The notes beneath the pieces are model-generated. The model had not been told where the DNA came from and made no database searches. It saw only the letters and a list, made by a program, of their open reading frames with translations. A DNA stretch of 64,000 bases from positions 77,721,553-77,785,552 of the forward strand of contig NC_081185.1 of NCBI RefSeq assembly GCF_029867415.1, given 5' to 3'. Positions within the stretch are counted from its first letter, which is position 1; the number at the start of each line of letters is the position of its first letter. Positions 22,598-34,221 of this stretch are shown piece by piece. The stretch comes from Vicia villosa (taxonomy: Eukaryota > Streptophyta > Magnoliopsida > Fabales > Fabaceae). The position numbers and the translations under genes were made by a program.

Positions 22598-24609
22598 AAT
22601 TCTCCAATGATTTTTTTGTATGTGAATATAAAACAGAACAATAATAAATAATGAAAATTATAATCAATAAAATAAGTTAAATATTAATTCTATTCATCAT
22701 TACTATATAATAGGAGTTACTAAAATAAGTTCAATATTAATTCTATTCATCATTATTATATAATAGAAGTTACAAAATAGAAAAAATCTTTTACAATATT
22801 ATTTACAATTTTATTGACCGTGAATTTTTTTTTTTAAGTTTGTATTTTTATATATTTTTGTTATTGTAGTTTATTAATTACAATTTTAGTGGTAACCAAA
22901 ATGAAATTTATTGAAAATATAATTATAAAATTTAAGAATTAAAGTTTAAAAAATGAAAAGATATATTATTTGGTTTAGGTGACTTTTTTTAATAATAATT
23001 AAATTAATTTAATTTGGAAAGCTATGAGAGAATGACACATCATCTAAAAAGCTATGAGAGAATGACACATCATCCTAAAGTTAGGATTTTGTTTAAGGTT
23101 GTCATCATGACAACCTTAGATTTATATTAAGTAGAGTAGATAAATTCCACAATATTTAAATATTAATGAATTGTTATTTAAAATGAGTTATAAAAATTAA
23201 AATAATAATAATTAAAATAAGGGTAATATAACAAAAAGAAGTTCTTAATTCGTATGAAAAGCTCAATTGCCACAAATAATATAAAACATATTGAATAATA
23301 AATAATTTTAATTATTAATTTTAATATTGAAGCAGCATATTAGTTATTTATTTAGTAAACTATTTTTCTATGACTTATTATTTACAATAAAAAATCATAA
23401 GATAATTTAATTTCAAATTTATATAACTTATTAAAAAAAGGTCTTAAGGTGTGATTTGTCACATTCTGATTTTAAATTCAACTTCCTGATTTTAAATTTA
23501 AATCCCATTAATAAGGAAACATTTAATAAAAAAATGAATGGGGTTGAAATCATCTATAATTTTCCACTTTTAAGAACAATAATGAACGAAAAAATAGAAA
23601 AAATTGGAATTTAAAGAGTCATAAAATAAAATAATATTAGACTATAAATTGAAATCAAATAGGTTATAATTAATATTTAGAGTTGATGCATTTGCATCAC
23701 TAAGAGAAATTTTTTGCTATGGTAATAGAAGAAATAAACGTTTTTTTGATTAACCATTTTTCGTGTAAAAGTCATAATTATTTGCCCGGTCATATAAAAA
23801 AAAAATTTCATGGAGTAATAATGATGAAGTCAAGTTGATTTTTTTAATTTAAATAGTAGATAATAGAATGAAAAACATAAAAATAAATCAATATAGATTA
23901 AACACAAATAATGCCCTTATTTAAAGAAATATATTATTAATTTTAACGTTGATGTTGTATTAAAATTGACAATAGTAATTTTATAATTAGTATTTAATAA
24001 AAAATATATAATGATTAATAGAATCAAAATTATATGATACAAAAAGATTTCATTTTATTTAATACAAACTAAATAATTTTTTTTACGATTGTTATGATAC
24101 ACAAAAAAATTATTTTATTAGCCTAATTGAGAAAATTTTTAAACGAAAGCTTACCAATTATATATTAAAAGATCTGAATTTAATTGTGTTACACTGACAA
24201 ATTAGTCCATAGATTTAATAAAATAAATATGATTGTAATAGTAAATTACTTTATTACCATTATTACATATTATTTATAATAAAATATAGTTAAAAAAATC
24301 AAATCAAAGAAAAAAAATTTAAAAAATAACGTGGAGATTCAATGGTGCATGGGTCCTCTAAAATGGTAATATTTATACTAAAAGTTGATATAATATTTGT
24401 TTTAACAAAAAATGTAAGATAATATGATGTATAGAAATCACAACTTTCTTATGAAAAAAACAAATGGATAATTATATATTTAATATATTTTATTATTTAT
24501 TAAATATTTATAAGAAAGATGAATAAATATAAATATATAATATATGAATTTTATATTCATATGATATTTTTGTTAATGTAAATTCATACTATATGAATCT
24601 TATGTACCT
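22598..24609. other. AT-rich stretch without a recognisable gene
   Basis: No credible coding region on either strand. It holds a 30-bp tandem direct repeat (GCTATGAGAGAATGACACAT at 23021 and 23051). The minus strand from 23140 reads TCTACTCTACTTAATAT, preceded by A, which resembles a Helitron 5' terminus; no partner 3' end was found. Confidence 0.5.
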
Positions 24610-25175
24610 TTGTACAAGATCCCAACTAGAAACTTGCTTTCGAAAAGAGGTATCAATCTTTCTTCTTCAAACCTTTTGTGTGTTTTTTGCAACAATAATA
24701 ATGAATGTCTAAAATATTTGTTATTGGAGTGTCGGTTAGCCGAGGCGGTTTAGAAAGAAATGGTGCTTTGGATTGGAATGGAGTATAGTAAAATGGAGGC
24801 TTTCACGAATAGTTTTTGGGCTTGGAGTAGGTATTGCCATCACAAGAAAGTAAAGAGAAGTAAAGAAGTTGCATTTGGTTGGCTATTATTTGGAGCCTCT
24901 GGTTAAACAGAAATGGAATTATATTCAAAAATTCCTCTCACAACTCTAGTTATCTAGTGTGGACTTGTAAAATGCTCGTATGGAGGTGGTTTTTTTTGGA
25001 AAAATTACACATCCCAATTGTAACTTTTAATTGTTTTGCAAAAACCCTTTGTATTACTTAAGCTAGGTTCAATTTGATGGGTAATTTTCCTCGTTGAGCT
25101 TTTTGTCACCGAGTTTCTAGAATTTTCGTTCTTCATTAATATAACTTGTTTAAAAATAAAAAAAAAACCTTTGTA
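24610..25175 (+). pseudogene. Degenerate 3' end of a LINE (zf-RVT region)
   Basis: Translated pieces resemble the zinc-binding domain at the C-terminus of plant LINE ORF2: PTRNLLSKRGINLS, then LLCVFCNNNNECLKYLLLEC, then after a nonsense codon and a frameshift WSLWLNRNGIIFKN (in frame with 24879-25061). The Cys-rich core and the W...RN..IF ending are characteristic. A run AAATAAAAAAAAAA near 25158-25170 may be the old poly(A) tail. The 5' part is absent. Confidence 0.6.
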
Positions 25176-25424
25176 AAAAACAATTCTTAATTTTAAAACT
25201 TGAGTCAATTAATAAAAATTATTTTTAATATTTGAAAAATTCTATCTCAAAAGTCAATATTTTCGGAAAATAAATGAATTATCAAATATTTTTTTATTGA
25301 ATATTTGAAATGAGAGAAACTATTTTTATTATGTGTAAAATTTAATTGAATCTTTTTATCTCGTGCCTCGCACGAAGATGATCCAAAGCCGTGAGTATAC
25401 TAATCATTATATGATTATTTTTAA

Positions 25425-25454
25425 ACCCGTGCCTCGCACGGGTATACACACTAG
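25425..25454 (+). mobile_element. Helitron 3' terminus
   Basis: A perfect 8-bp hairpin (ACCCGTGC, loop CTC, GCACGGGT, 25425-25443) is followed after 7 bp by CTAG (25451-25454) and a T. This is the canonical Helitron 3' end: subterminal GC-rich hairpin, CTRR, insertion before T. A second CGTGCCTCGCACG sits just upstream near 25362. The 5' end was not located with confidence. Confidence 0.6.
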
Positions 25455-25495
25455 TTAATTGTAATCAGGTTATGGCATAATTTTGCTAGTAGTTA

Positions 25496-25765
25496 CTCCC
25501 TTTGTTTCTTTTTAAATGTCATTTTAGATGAATTTTTTTGTTTCTATTTAAGTGTTGTTTTATTGTTTAATGTTATAATTTGTCAATTATACCCTTGTTT
25601 TCTCAATAAATTCCTTAATTAATCATTAAAAAAGAGAGTAATTATTAAAATTTATTTGAAAAGAGAAAATAAATGAGAGTATAATAGAAAAAGTAAATAT
25701 AATAATTCAGTATCTTAGTTGAAGAGTTTTTTTTTTCTAAAATTACAGCTAAAAAGAAAAAAAAG
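25496..25765. mobile_element. Decayed Stowaway/mariner-type MITE
   Basis: The left end CTCCCTTTGTTTCTTTTTAA and right end CTAAAAAGAAAAAAAAG form imperfect terminal inverted repeats, each flanked by TA (25494-25495 and 25766-25767). About 270 bp, AT-rich, non-coding. Located 230 bp upstream of the F-box gene. Confidence 0.5.
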
Positions 25766-25996
25766 TAACTTTTAGAAGATTTAATGCATATGAGCATAAT
25801 ATAAATCAAATATATTCGTCATTGATTATTTTAAAATAGGTAAACTTTTTTTAAAAAAATTCTATAATTGAGACAAAAGCAAAAGTACTATTATAATTTA
25901 AAAAAAATTAAACTTAATCGTTAAGAAAAGAATGAAAATATATTTAGAGATAGGATAGCCAAATAAGATTACACTAATTAAATCAAAACAGCCCAA

Positions 25997-26243
25997 ATGT
26001 CCCAAGCAGTCCTTCCCGAAGAACTTATCACAGAAGTCTTATCAATTCTTCCTGCCAAATCCATTGTGCGATTCAAATGCGTCTGCAAGCCATGGGAATT
26101 CCTCATTTCTGATCCTTTCTTTGTCGAAAAGCATCGTCGTCGATCACAAAAAAGAAACTTGCATCTCGCTCTAATCTTGTGCAGGCCAATGACACATATT
26201 AGAGATTACTATTATGATCGAGATTGTTCCGTGGTACCATTTT
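25997..26243 (+). pseudogene. F-box gene, 5' part (F-box domain)
   Basis: The start ATG at 25997 opens MSQAVLPEELITEVLSILP, a typical N-terminal F-box (residues about 5-45), followed by KSIVRFKCVCKPWEFLI. F-box proteins are substrate receptors of SCF ubiquitin ligases and bind SKP1 through this domain. The reading frame is cut after residue 82 by a copia element inserted in antisense orientation; read-through adds only nine LTR-derived residues. Removing the element and one copy of the 5-bp target site joins it in frame to 30775-31782, giving 418 codons, a normal length for plant F-box proteins with an F-box-associated domain. The lesion looks recent because both halves are otherwise open. 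Confidence 0.85.
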
Positions 26244-26466
26244 TGAAGGTAATAGATCAAAGTACTCTCTTCTGATATATATATTGACTTGCAAAGGATT
26301 TGTTGCAAAAGTGAAAATTAGGTTACAAAGAGAGGGTCTTTATATAGAGACCAGGGAAACATAAATAGACATAACATTTAATGATTAACTATTTCCTATG
26401 AAAGTTTGTCTGCCCTAGAGAATCTGTCTTTTGGCTTTCCAAGACTGCATTTAAATTTATCCAACA
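26244..26466 (-). repeat. 3' LTR of the F-box copia element
   Basis: 223 bp, nearly identical to 30543-30767. Adjacent polypurine tract on the minus strand at about 26467-26478. Confidence 0.9.
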
Positions 26467-26481
26467 AAACTCCCCCATAAA

Positions 26482-29400
26482 TTAAATGCTCCTTCGGTCA
26501 ATTAATCCCAGCATTATCTTGCCTCTGTCGAATATCTCCTTCGACAATGGTTTTGTGAAAATATCTGCAGCTTGATCCTTGCTTGCCACATGCTTCAGTT
26601 CGACGCTTCCATTTTTCACATGTTCTCGAATGAAATGAAAACGTACGTCGATGTGTTTATTTCTTTCATGATACACTGGATTCTTCGCCAGTTCGATTGC
26701 TGATTTGTTGTCGACTTGCACTATGGTTGCATTTTCCTGCTTCTGCTCTAACTCACATAACAATCTTCTAAGCCATATAGCATGACATACACACCATGAT
26801 GCAGCCACGTATTCTGCTTCGCATGTCGACAGTGTTACAATTGGTTGCTTCCTTGAGAGCCATGTGAAAGCAGTGTTTCCCATAAAGAATACATATCCTG
26901 ATGTACTTTTTCGATCATCTATATCTCCACACCAATCGCTGTCGGAGTAACCTGTTAGCTTGTAATCTTCTGCTTTTGAGTAAAACATTCCAAGTGACAC
27001 AGTTCCTTGGATATAACGAAGAATTCTCTTCAAAGCTTTCCAGTGTGAGTGAACTGGTTCTTCCATAAATCGACTCAAGATTCCGACACTTAGAGAAAGA
27101 TCTGGTCTAGTACATGTGAGATATCGAAGACTTCCGACCAAGCTTCGAAATTTGTTTGCTTCGACACGTTCCCCCCCCCCCCCCCCATCAAATTTTGAAA
27201 GCTTGGCTCCTGGCTCCATTGGTGTCGAGATTGGATTGCAACCTTCCATTTTGAACCTCTTTAGAATGTCCTTTGCATATTTTTCTTGTGAGACAAAAAT
27301 TCCAGTTTCTTCTTGTCGAACTTCCAGACCAAGAAAGAAGCTCATTCGACCTAAGTCCGTCATTTCAAATTCTCGTGTCATTCAACCTTTGAATTCTTCG
27401 ATCATTTGATCACTGTTGCCCAGGAAAATCAAGTCGTCGACATAGAGTGCAACGAGCAGTATATCTCCTTTATACTTCTTTACATATAGGGCATGTTCAT
27501 AAGGACATTGTTGGAAACCATTCTTTATGAAGTAAGTATCAATACGTGTATTCCATGCACGAGGTGCCTGCTTTAATCCATAAAGTGCTTTCTTGAGTCT
27601 TAGCACTTTTCCTTCGCTTCCGTCTTTCATGTATCCTGGTGGTTTTTCGACATAGACTTCTTCTTCGAGCACACCATTCAAAAATGCTGATTTGACATCC
27701 ATTTGAAATATTGGCCATTTGAGCTGAGCAGCTTGAGAAATCAGCAGTCGAATTGTCTCCATTCTTGCAACTGGTGCGAATACTTCGTCATAATCTATTC
27801 CTTCCTTATGCCTGTATCCTTTTGCCACAAGTCGCGCCTTGTACCTTTCGACTTTTCCTTGAGCATTCATCTTTTTCTTAAACACCCACTTCACACTAAT
27901 GGTTCGACTTCCTTTTGGTAACTCTGCTTGTTCCCAAGTTTTGTTGTGTTCGATAGCTTTAATTTCTTCGTCCATGGCATTCTTCCACTTCTCATCTCTC
28001 CATGCTTCTTCGAAACTAATGTTTTCAGAATCTGCCAGTAGACACACAAGATGTACTTCTTCTGTATTATCATACAACTCTTGCAAGCTTCTTATTCTGG
28101 GCTGTGGGGATTCGTCTTCACTGTCAGAGTATTCAAACCTTGGCAATTGATTTTGGGTTGTTGGTATACCGACTGAGGGTTCTTCTGTTTCGACTATGTC
28201 TTCTGTCGAATTGTTCCAGTCCCACCTACTTGCTTCATTCACTCGAACATCTCTACTTACTACCACCTTTTTGTTTATGGGGTCGAATAACCTGTATCCT
28301 TTTGTTTTCTCATCATACCCAATTAATATATATTTCTGACTCTTGTCTTCAAGCTTCGTTCTTCGTTGATCTGGTACATGTGCATAAGCAACACTACCAA
28401 ATACTTTAAGACGAGATACAGTCGGTTTCTGTCCACTCCACGCTTCTTGCGGTGTTTGATCTCCCAACTTTGAATGCGGACATCTATTTTGAACATAGAT
28501 TGAACATTGCACAGCTTCTGCCCAAAATTCCTTCGACATGTTCTTACTTTTGAGCATTGAACGAACCATGTCAAGGACTGTTCGGTTTTTCCTTTCAGCA
28601 ACCCCATTTTGTTGAGGTGAGTATGTTGCAGTTAGAAATCTCCTTATACCCTGCTCCTCGCAATACTTCATGAAAGCTGTCGAAGTATATTCTCCTCCTC
28701 TGTCAGAACGAAGTGCTTTGATGTGTCGATCAGTCGATTTTTCAACCATTACCTTGAACCCTTTGAATGCTTCGAATGCTTCAGATTTTTCTCTCAGGAA
28801 GTAGACCCAAGTCTTTCTTGAGAAATCATCGATGAAGGAAATGAAATACTTCTTGCCACTAAAGGATTCTGGAGTGATTGGTCCATAGATATCAGTGTGA
28901 ATTAATTCAAGGATGTGCTTAGCATGATATTCTGCCTTCTTTTGAAAAGAAGTTCTCGTCTGCTTGCCAAAACAAATTTTCACAAAATTTTCCTTCAAAC
29001 TCCATGTTAGGCAATCCATGTACCATGTTTCTTCCCGCTAATCTCTTTAACCCAGCATGATGTAAGTGACCAAAACGTAGATGCCACAGAGTTGCTTGGT
29101 CTTCAGTGTCGATTTTCAAACATTTTTCTCGAACGCTTCTCAGATTCAGCTTGTACATTCGATTCCTTCCCATCTCAACTTGAGCAATTTGGTGCCCTGA
29201 TTTATCCTTCAAATGCAGTATTCGATCCTTCATAAATATCGAATATCCCTTCTCTGTAAGTTGCCCCAGACTTAGAATATTTGCTTTTAGATCTGGTACA
29301 TAATAAACATCTTGTATTTTTCCAGGTACGTCTTCTTTCTGCAAATAACAAATTGTTCCTTTGCCTTCGACCTTTACCTTCGACGCATCTCCAAAAGATA

Positions 29401-30525
29401 CATGACCATCTTCAATTTTCTTTATTTCTTTGAATAGATGTTTGTGACCACACATATGATTACTTGCTCCTGAGTCAAGGTACCATATGGTGTCATCTTC
29501 TGTGTTTGTCTCCTTTTGAGTCATTAATAGGAATCCTTCGTTTGATTCTGTTTCTAGTGCGAAATTTGTTGTCTCTTCGACTTTCCTCCTGAATCGACAG
29601 TCTTTTGCAAGGTTTCCCCCTTTCCACAATTGTAGCAACTGTATGAGTTGCAATCCTTCGCAAAATGTCCATGTTTATTGCATTTGTAGCATTCGATGTT
29701 GGAGTTCGACCTGCCACCTCTATGACCACGTCCTCGACCACGCCAATTTTGTTGACTTGCCTGTCCTCTTTCGAAATTGTTGTTCTGATAGCTTCGACCA
29801 CCATCTCGACCTCTATGACCACGTCCTCGACCACGCCAGTTTTGAGATAAAAGTGCCCTTTCATCTCTAGTGGATTCCTTTGTCTGTTCTGCATTATCAA
29901 GTGTCTCCTCCTTCTTTTGTATTTTGCGTTGTTCGTGTGCCTCAAGTGAACCAGCTACTTCTTCGACAGTGATTGTCGCAAGGTCCTTCGACTCCTCTAT
30001 TGCACATACTATATTTTCGAATTTTTCAGTCAAAGATCTTAAAATCTTTTCGACAACTCGAGCATCGATCATTGCTTCTCCATTTCGTTTCAGTTGATTT
30101 ACAACTGTTTGCACACGCGTGATGTAGTCCGACACGGACTCCGTCTCCTTCATCTTCATCCTTTCTAATTCTCCTCGAAGAGTTTGCAAACGAACTTGCT
30201 TGACTCTATTTGCTCCTCTGAACGCCGTCTCTAGTGTATCCCACGCTTGCTTCGAAGTAGTTGAACCAGCAATCTTCTCAAAACCAGATTCGTCTATTGC
30301 TCTAAACAACATGTATAATGCCGTTTTGTCTTTCGACCGCGTCTCTTTCAACGCCTTGTTCTGGGCTGCTGTATTTCCCGTCATGGTTTCTGGTTCTTCA
30401 AACCCTTCTTCTACAACCTCCCACACATCTAACGATCCAAGCAGCGCCTTCATCTGGATGCTCCAGTTCTCATAGTTTGATTTTGACAGTTGCGGCAATG
30501 GCATCTGGTTCATCATGTTTGCCAT
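26482..30525 (-). pseudogene. gag-pol of the F-box copia element
   Basis: Gag starts at ATG 30525 (MANMMNQMPLPQ) with a CCHC knuckle CYKCNKHGHFAKDC. Then protease WYLDSGASNHM, integrase finger (WHLRFGHLHHAG) and catalytic D, D, E (IHTDIYGP, LRSDRGGEY, GVAERKN), RT with ALYVDDLIF, and RNase H with GYSDSDW, TCEAEY and QVDNKSA, ending at 26482. Lesions: a frameshift after the second knuckle at about 29615, a compensating frameshift at about 28975 just before the GKQTRTSF segment, and one in-frame TGA at 27382-27384 in RT (EFKG*MTREFEM). A run of 16 C at 27171-27186 encodes a poly-Gly tract in RT. All catalytic residues are present, so the element was active recently in evolutionary terms. Confidence 0.9.
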
Positions 30526-30527
30526 GC

Positions 30528-30539
30528 GCTCTGATACCA
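30528..30539 (-). other. Primer-binding site (initiator tRNA-Met)
   Basis: On the minus strand TGGTATCAGAGC, complementary to the 3' end of plant initiator tRNA-Met, three bases from the 5' LTR boundary. Confidence 0.85.
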
Positions 30540-30542
30540 ATT

Positions 30543-30767
30543 TGAAGGTAACAGATCAAACTACTCTCTTCTGATATATATATATTGACTTGCAAAGGAT
30601 TTGTTGCAAAAGTGAAAATTAGGTTACAAAGAGAGGGTCTTTATATAGAGACCAGGGAAACATAAATAGACATAACATTTAATGATTAACTATTTCCTAT
30701 GAAAGTTTGTCTGCCCTAGAGAATCTGTCTTTTGGCTTTCCAAGACTGCATTTAAATTTATCCAACA
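30543..30767 (-). repeat. 5' LTR of the F-box copia element
   Basis: 225 bp. A TATA-like CTATATAA on the minus strand at 30648-30641 is the probable promoter, directed antisense to the F-box gene. Confidence 0.85.
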
Positions 30768-31782
30768 ATTTCCCCTCAACAATTTACTACTTAATCCATC
30801 TTTAACCATTAACATCCTTCCTCATCACCGATTGAGATACAAGAGCTGCTTCCGAGTCATTGGTTCCATCAATGGTTTGCTCTGTTTGTTTAATTCTCGC
30901 ATAATTCGTGAAGGTGAATGGCATCGAAACACATACTTCCGTTTGTGGAACCCAGCCACCAAGACAATATCTCAAAAATTAGGCTCAATTACCCATCCCT
31001 ATGACCAGCCATATGGGCCCGGCGAGGACCTATCTAACTATTTCAGATTTGCATTTGGTTATGATAAATCAACTGACACTTATAAAGTAGTGGCATTCTG
31101 TCCTAAGGAGGTGAAAATTTTCAGTTTTCGTGATAATGTTTGGAAAAATATTCAACATTTTCCTATAACTCCTTTATATTATGTGCATATGGTTTGCCGT
31201 AGAAAGCAACGTGTTAATGAAGGTGTTTATTTGAATGGCTCTCTTAATTGGCTGGCAATTCTAAATTGTGAATATTTTACCAAAGAATATCTAATTTTTC
31301 CAGGAATAGATCCATTTGTTTATCCAAAAGTGGATCAATTTGTTATCATCTTGCTGGATCTGTGTACAGAGACATACCGACAGTTGCTTCCTCCAAGTGG
31401 TTTCGTGGAAGTCCCATCTATTTTGCCAACTATTAGTGTGTTGAGGGACTGTCTTTGTTTTTCCTCCCACATTAAGACCACCCATTTTGCTATATGGATG
31501 ATGATGGAATTTGGAGTCCAACAATCTTGGACTCAATTCCTTAATATTAATTGTATGGATCTTCAAATTGATCATGACTATCCGCGATATGGTTATGAAT
31601 ATCTAGTGCATCCATTATGCCTTTCTGAGAATGATGGCACAATAATACTAGCAAGCAGTCATGATGCGCAAGCATTGCTCTATAATTGGAGAGATAATAG
31701 TGTAGAAAAAACTAGAATTACCAACCATGTATTGTGGATGTTTTCTCTTAATTATATCGAAACCTTGGTTCCGACTTGTTGA
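30768..31782 (+). pseudogene. F-box gene, 3' part (F-box-associated domain)
   Basis: Open from the insertion boundary to TGA at 31780-31782. It contains the hallmarks of the plant F-box-associated interaction domain: VIGSINGLLCLFN, LWNPATKTISQKLG, FAFGYDKSTDTYKVVA, VYLNGSLNWLAI, and later a LDLCTETYRQL-type strand. This region usually recognises substrates. The first internal ATG is at 30832, but the frame continues back to the copia boundary and joins codon 82 of the 5' part. An internal start could in principle yield a protein without an F-box. An AA|GTAAGT donor lies just after the stop and an acceptor ATGCATGCAG near 32495, so a 3' UTR intron is plausible. Confidence 0.85.
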
Positions 31783-32653
31783 AAGTAAGTCTCTCTTCAA
31801 CAATTTATTTATTGGAATTTATGTTCTTGTTTTATGTTAGTTTATATTGTTTGAAATCATTGTCGCTCATAATACTAGACTTTGCATGTATTCCTTTTAT
31901 GATGGCTTAGCCTATCATACTGTTAAATGGTTAGCTATTAATTTCATGTTACAAGACATCCTATGAAATAGCAATTACAAGACACGTACATCATAACTTG
32001 CTATGCATCAAATTGAGGCATTATGCATGGATTTTTGAACTGTAAAATAGCATATAATTGAAGGCGACTTCTTATAGTTTCTTATAGAGAATAATTGAGT
32101 TTTAACTTTCATAATTACAATGTTATTATATCTTTTGTTTAAACATACACCAGAGGTAGAAACATACACCAGAGGTCGAAACATACATTTCCCTTGTCAT
32201 TGTTGTTGCACTTGTTAATCACATTCACTACTTCCAATTAATCAAGAGACCATATATTGAGTTTGTGTGATGCAGTTAGGGGCTGGTTGCGGCTATAGTT
32301 GAATGTGTTTACAATCGCAGCTATAAATGTGGAATTTTGTCAGTCATAAAATTTGCACAGTTTAGGTTGACAAATCAAAGAATGATAATGGTTGATGATA
32401 CATTCCAAAATGATATGTACACGTTTTCTCATTTGTTACATAATAAGCTTGCTTGTACTGATATCAAATTGTCTTACTTGTACTGATGCATGCAGATTGG
32501 GTTGGAGTCTCTGGCCGGTGCGTTGATGTTCGGCATTCTGGTACAGCTTTGTTTCAGGCAGGAGGTTAGGTTATAAAGAGTTTTAGTGCAAAATTTTATG
32601 CAAATTTCTCCTCTGATTTGTGATGTTGTGTTGGGTGAGGTAATGTAATATGT
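31783..32653. other. Likely 3' UTR and intron of the F-box gene
   Basis: No coding region. A GTAAGT donor at about 31786 and a GCAG acceptor near 32495 suggest a 3' UTR intron of about 700 bp. A small duplication (AACATACACCAGAGGT) is at about 32143-32179. The antisense ORF at 32474-32749 has no recognisable features. Confidence 0.35.
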
Positions 32654-33112
32654 ACAATTGAAGGGTCTTATCAAATTCATTTTCCCTTTCCCAAATTTCT
32701 CAGTTTTCTCACACAATACTCTTCCAAATTTTTTTTTAGGGTAAAACAAATACTAAAATATTAACTACAATTATTCTACTGATAAATGTGGTTTTTGTTT
32801 TCCAAATAAGTTTTTTAAATTCTTTGGTCTTCTAATGCTACATTAAGTTTCCCACTTACTCACTTCATCCAATTTATATTTTCAAAAATCTCTCTTCCAC
32901 TTCCACTTCCCTTCTTATATCATCCTTTCTCTTCTTATATCATTCTTTGTCTCTTTCTCTCTATTGGTCTGCTTATGTATATTTGTTTTTTCAGTTTTCA
33001 ACCTTTCTCTGACACGAACATGTCTTCACTCTTTTTTTGGAACCGTTAAACTTTTTGGATCTTCTGTTTTTTTGTTGTTCAGATCATTTTCTTCTTTTTT
33101 ATCTTATTTTTT
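32654..33112. repeat. 459-bp direct repeat, copy 1
   Basis: From ACAATTGAAGGGTCTTATC to TTCTTCTTTTTTATCTTA. About 95% similar by eye to copy 2 at 34222-34679, same orientation, 1.57 kb apart. CT-rich and non-coding. Confidence 0.85.
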
Positions 33113-33378
33113 TTACTGATATATCAATTATATTAAATTTTAAAAAATTAATTTTATATATTAAAAATTTAATGAATAAGTAAGATTTATGAAATTGATT
33201 TATAATTAACGTGTAAATCATTTTCATTTAAAAGAATAATTTGTTGACGATGTAATCTATTTTTTATTAGTAGCTTAAATCCAAAAATAACTCAATATAT
33301 ATTATTTGACATATTTTTATTGAGTTAGAATTTGCATTGATGATAATCCTTGATAATAAATAAATAAAATAAAATTAT

Positions 33379-33560
33379 GGTAAACACTCTGGTACCCTTG
33401 AGTTTAGATGGGTACGGGTACCCTCAACCAATCAAATGCTATAATTTCATACCATGTCACTTATTTATTTTAATTTATTTTAAAATAAATTAACATTTAA
33501 TAATAGTTACACTAAAGGTACGGTACCCAACTTGAATTCATGGGTACCAAAGAATTTACC
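33379..33560. mobile_element. Mutator-type MITE with 9-bp target duplication
   Basis: A 182-bp element with terminal inverted repeats GGTAAACACTCTGGTACCC / GGTAAATTCTTTGGTACCC. It is flanked by identical 9-bp TAAAATTAT (33370-33378 and 33561-33569). A 9-bp duplication is diagnostic of the Mutator superfamily. Non-coding. Confidence 0.8.
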
Positions 33561-33963
33561 TAAAATTATAAGTTTTCTAATATGATACCTATGATAAAAA
33601 TAAGAATTTGAATTGTAAATAAGACCTAACAATAAATAGAGAAAAAATTGTTTTTATATATTCTTTTTAGGATGCAAAATATTTTATTTACTTAAATTAT
33701 TTGTAAATTTGTAACGATAACTTTATTTGTAAATTATAATTAGTTCTAAAATATTGTATTCACTTAAATAAATTTTAACCCCTGCTCGCACTTTTATATA
33801 TATTGTTTTTATCTAAATTTATTTTAACGAGTTAATCATACAATAGAAAATAACAAGATGAGAACTTTGGCAGTTTTGTTAAGTGTCATAATTCTAGGTG
33901 TCATGCTATTTTTAAAGTTTCTATTTTAAGCAATATTCTTATTTTTGTTTTAATTATTTAATA

Positions 33964-34107
33964 CTCCCTCAGTCCCAAATTATAAGAGAAATTCACTTTT
34001 TATATTCATTGAATAATTAATGTATCTGGTCTATATATAGACCAAATACATTAATTATTCAATGAACCTACAAAGTAAATTTCTCTTATAATTTAGGACA
34101 GAGGGAG
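33964..34107. mobile_element. Stowaway MITE, near-perfect palindrome
   Basis: A 144-bp element, TA-flanked (33962-33963, 34108-34109), with terminal repeats CTCCCTCAGTCCCAAATTAT and ATAATTTAGGACAGAGGGAG. Almost the whole element folds on itself around TGGTCTATATATAGACCA (34027-34044). Confidence 0.9.
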
Positions 34108-34221
34108 TATTGGTTTTTATTTATTTTACTTCCAAGTAATTAGGTACCATCTCATAAATATTCAATGTAAATGTAAATTAGGATACATTACCCCTTTCCC
34201 TATTTTCTTCATTTTCAATGC

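Larger units (their letters stand above)
26244..30767 (-). mobile_element. Nearly intact Ty1/copia element inside the F-box gene
   Basis: 3' LTR 26244-26466, internal 26467-30542, 5' LTR 30543-30767, total 4,524 bp on the minus strand. The LTRs begin TGTTGGAT and end CCTTCA on that strand, and differ by about two substitutions plus a dinucleotide indel. A primer-binding site complementary to initiator tRNA-Met (TGGTATCAGAGC, 30539-30528) lies next to the 5' LTR, and a polypurine tract (ATGGGGGAG) next to the 3' LTR. Target duplication is ATTTT (26239-26243) / ATTTC (30768-30772), one mismatch. Low LTR divergence implies a recent insertion. Confidence 0.9.

Noticed and set aside
27116..30545. 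Many plus-strand ORFs of 60-100 codons
   Set aside because: All lie antisense to the copia gag-pol frame and are shadows of it.
32474..32749. 91-codon minus-strand ORF
   Set aside because: No recognisable domain; it overlaps the likely F-box 3' UTR and the start of a non-coding direct repeat.
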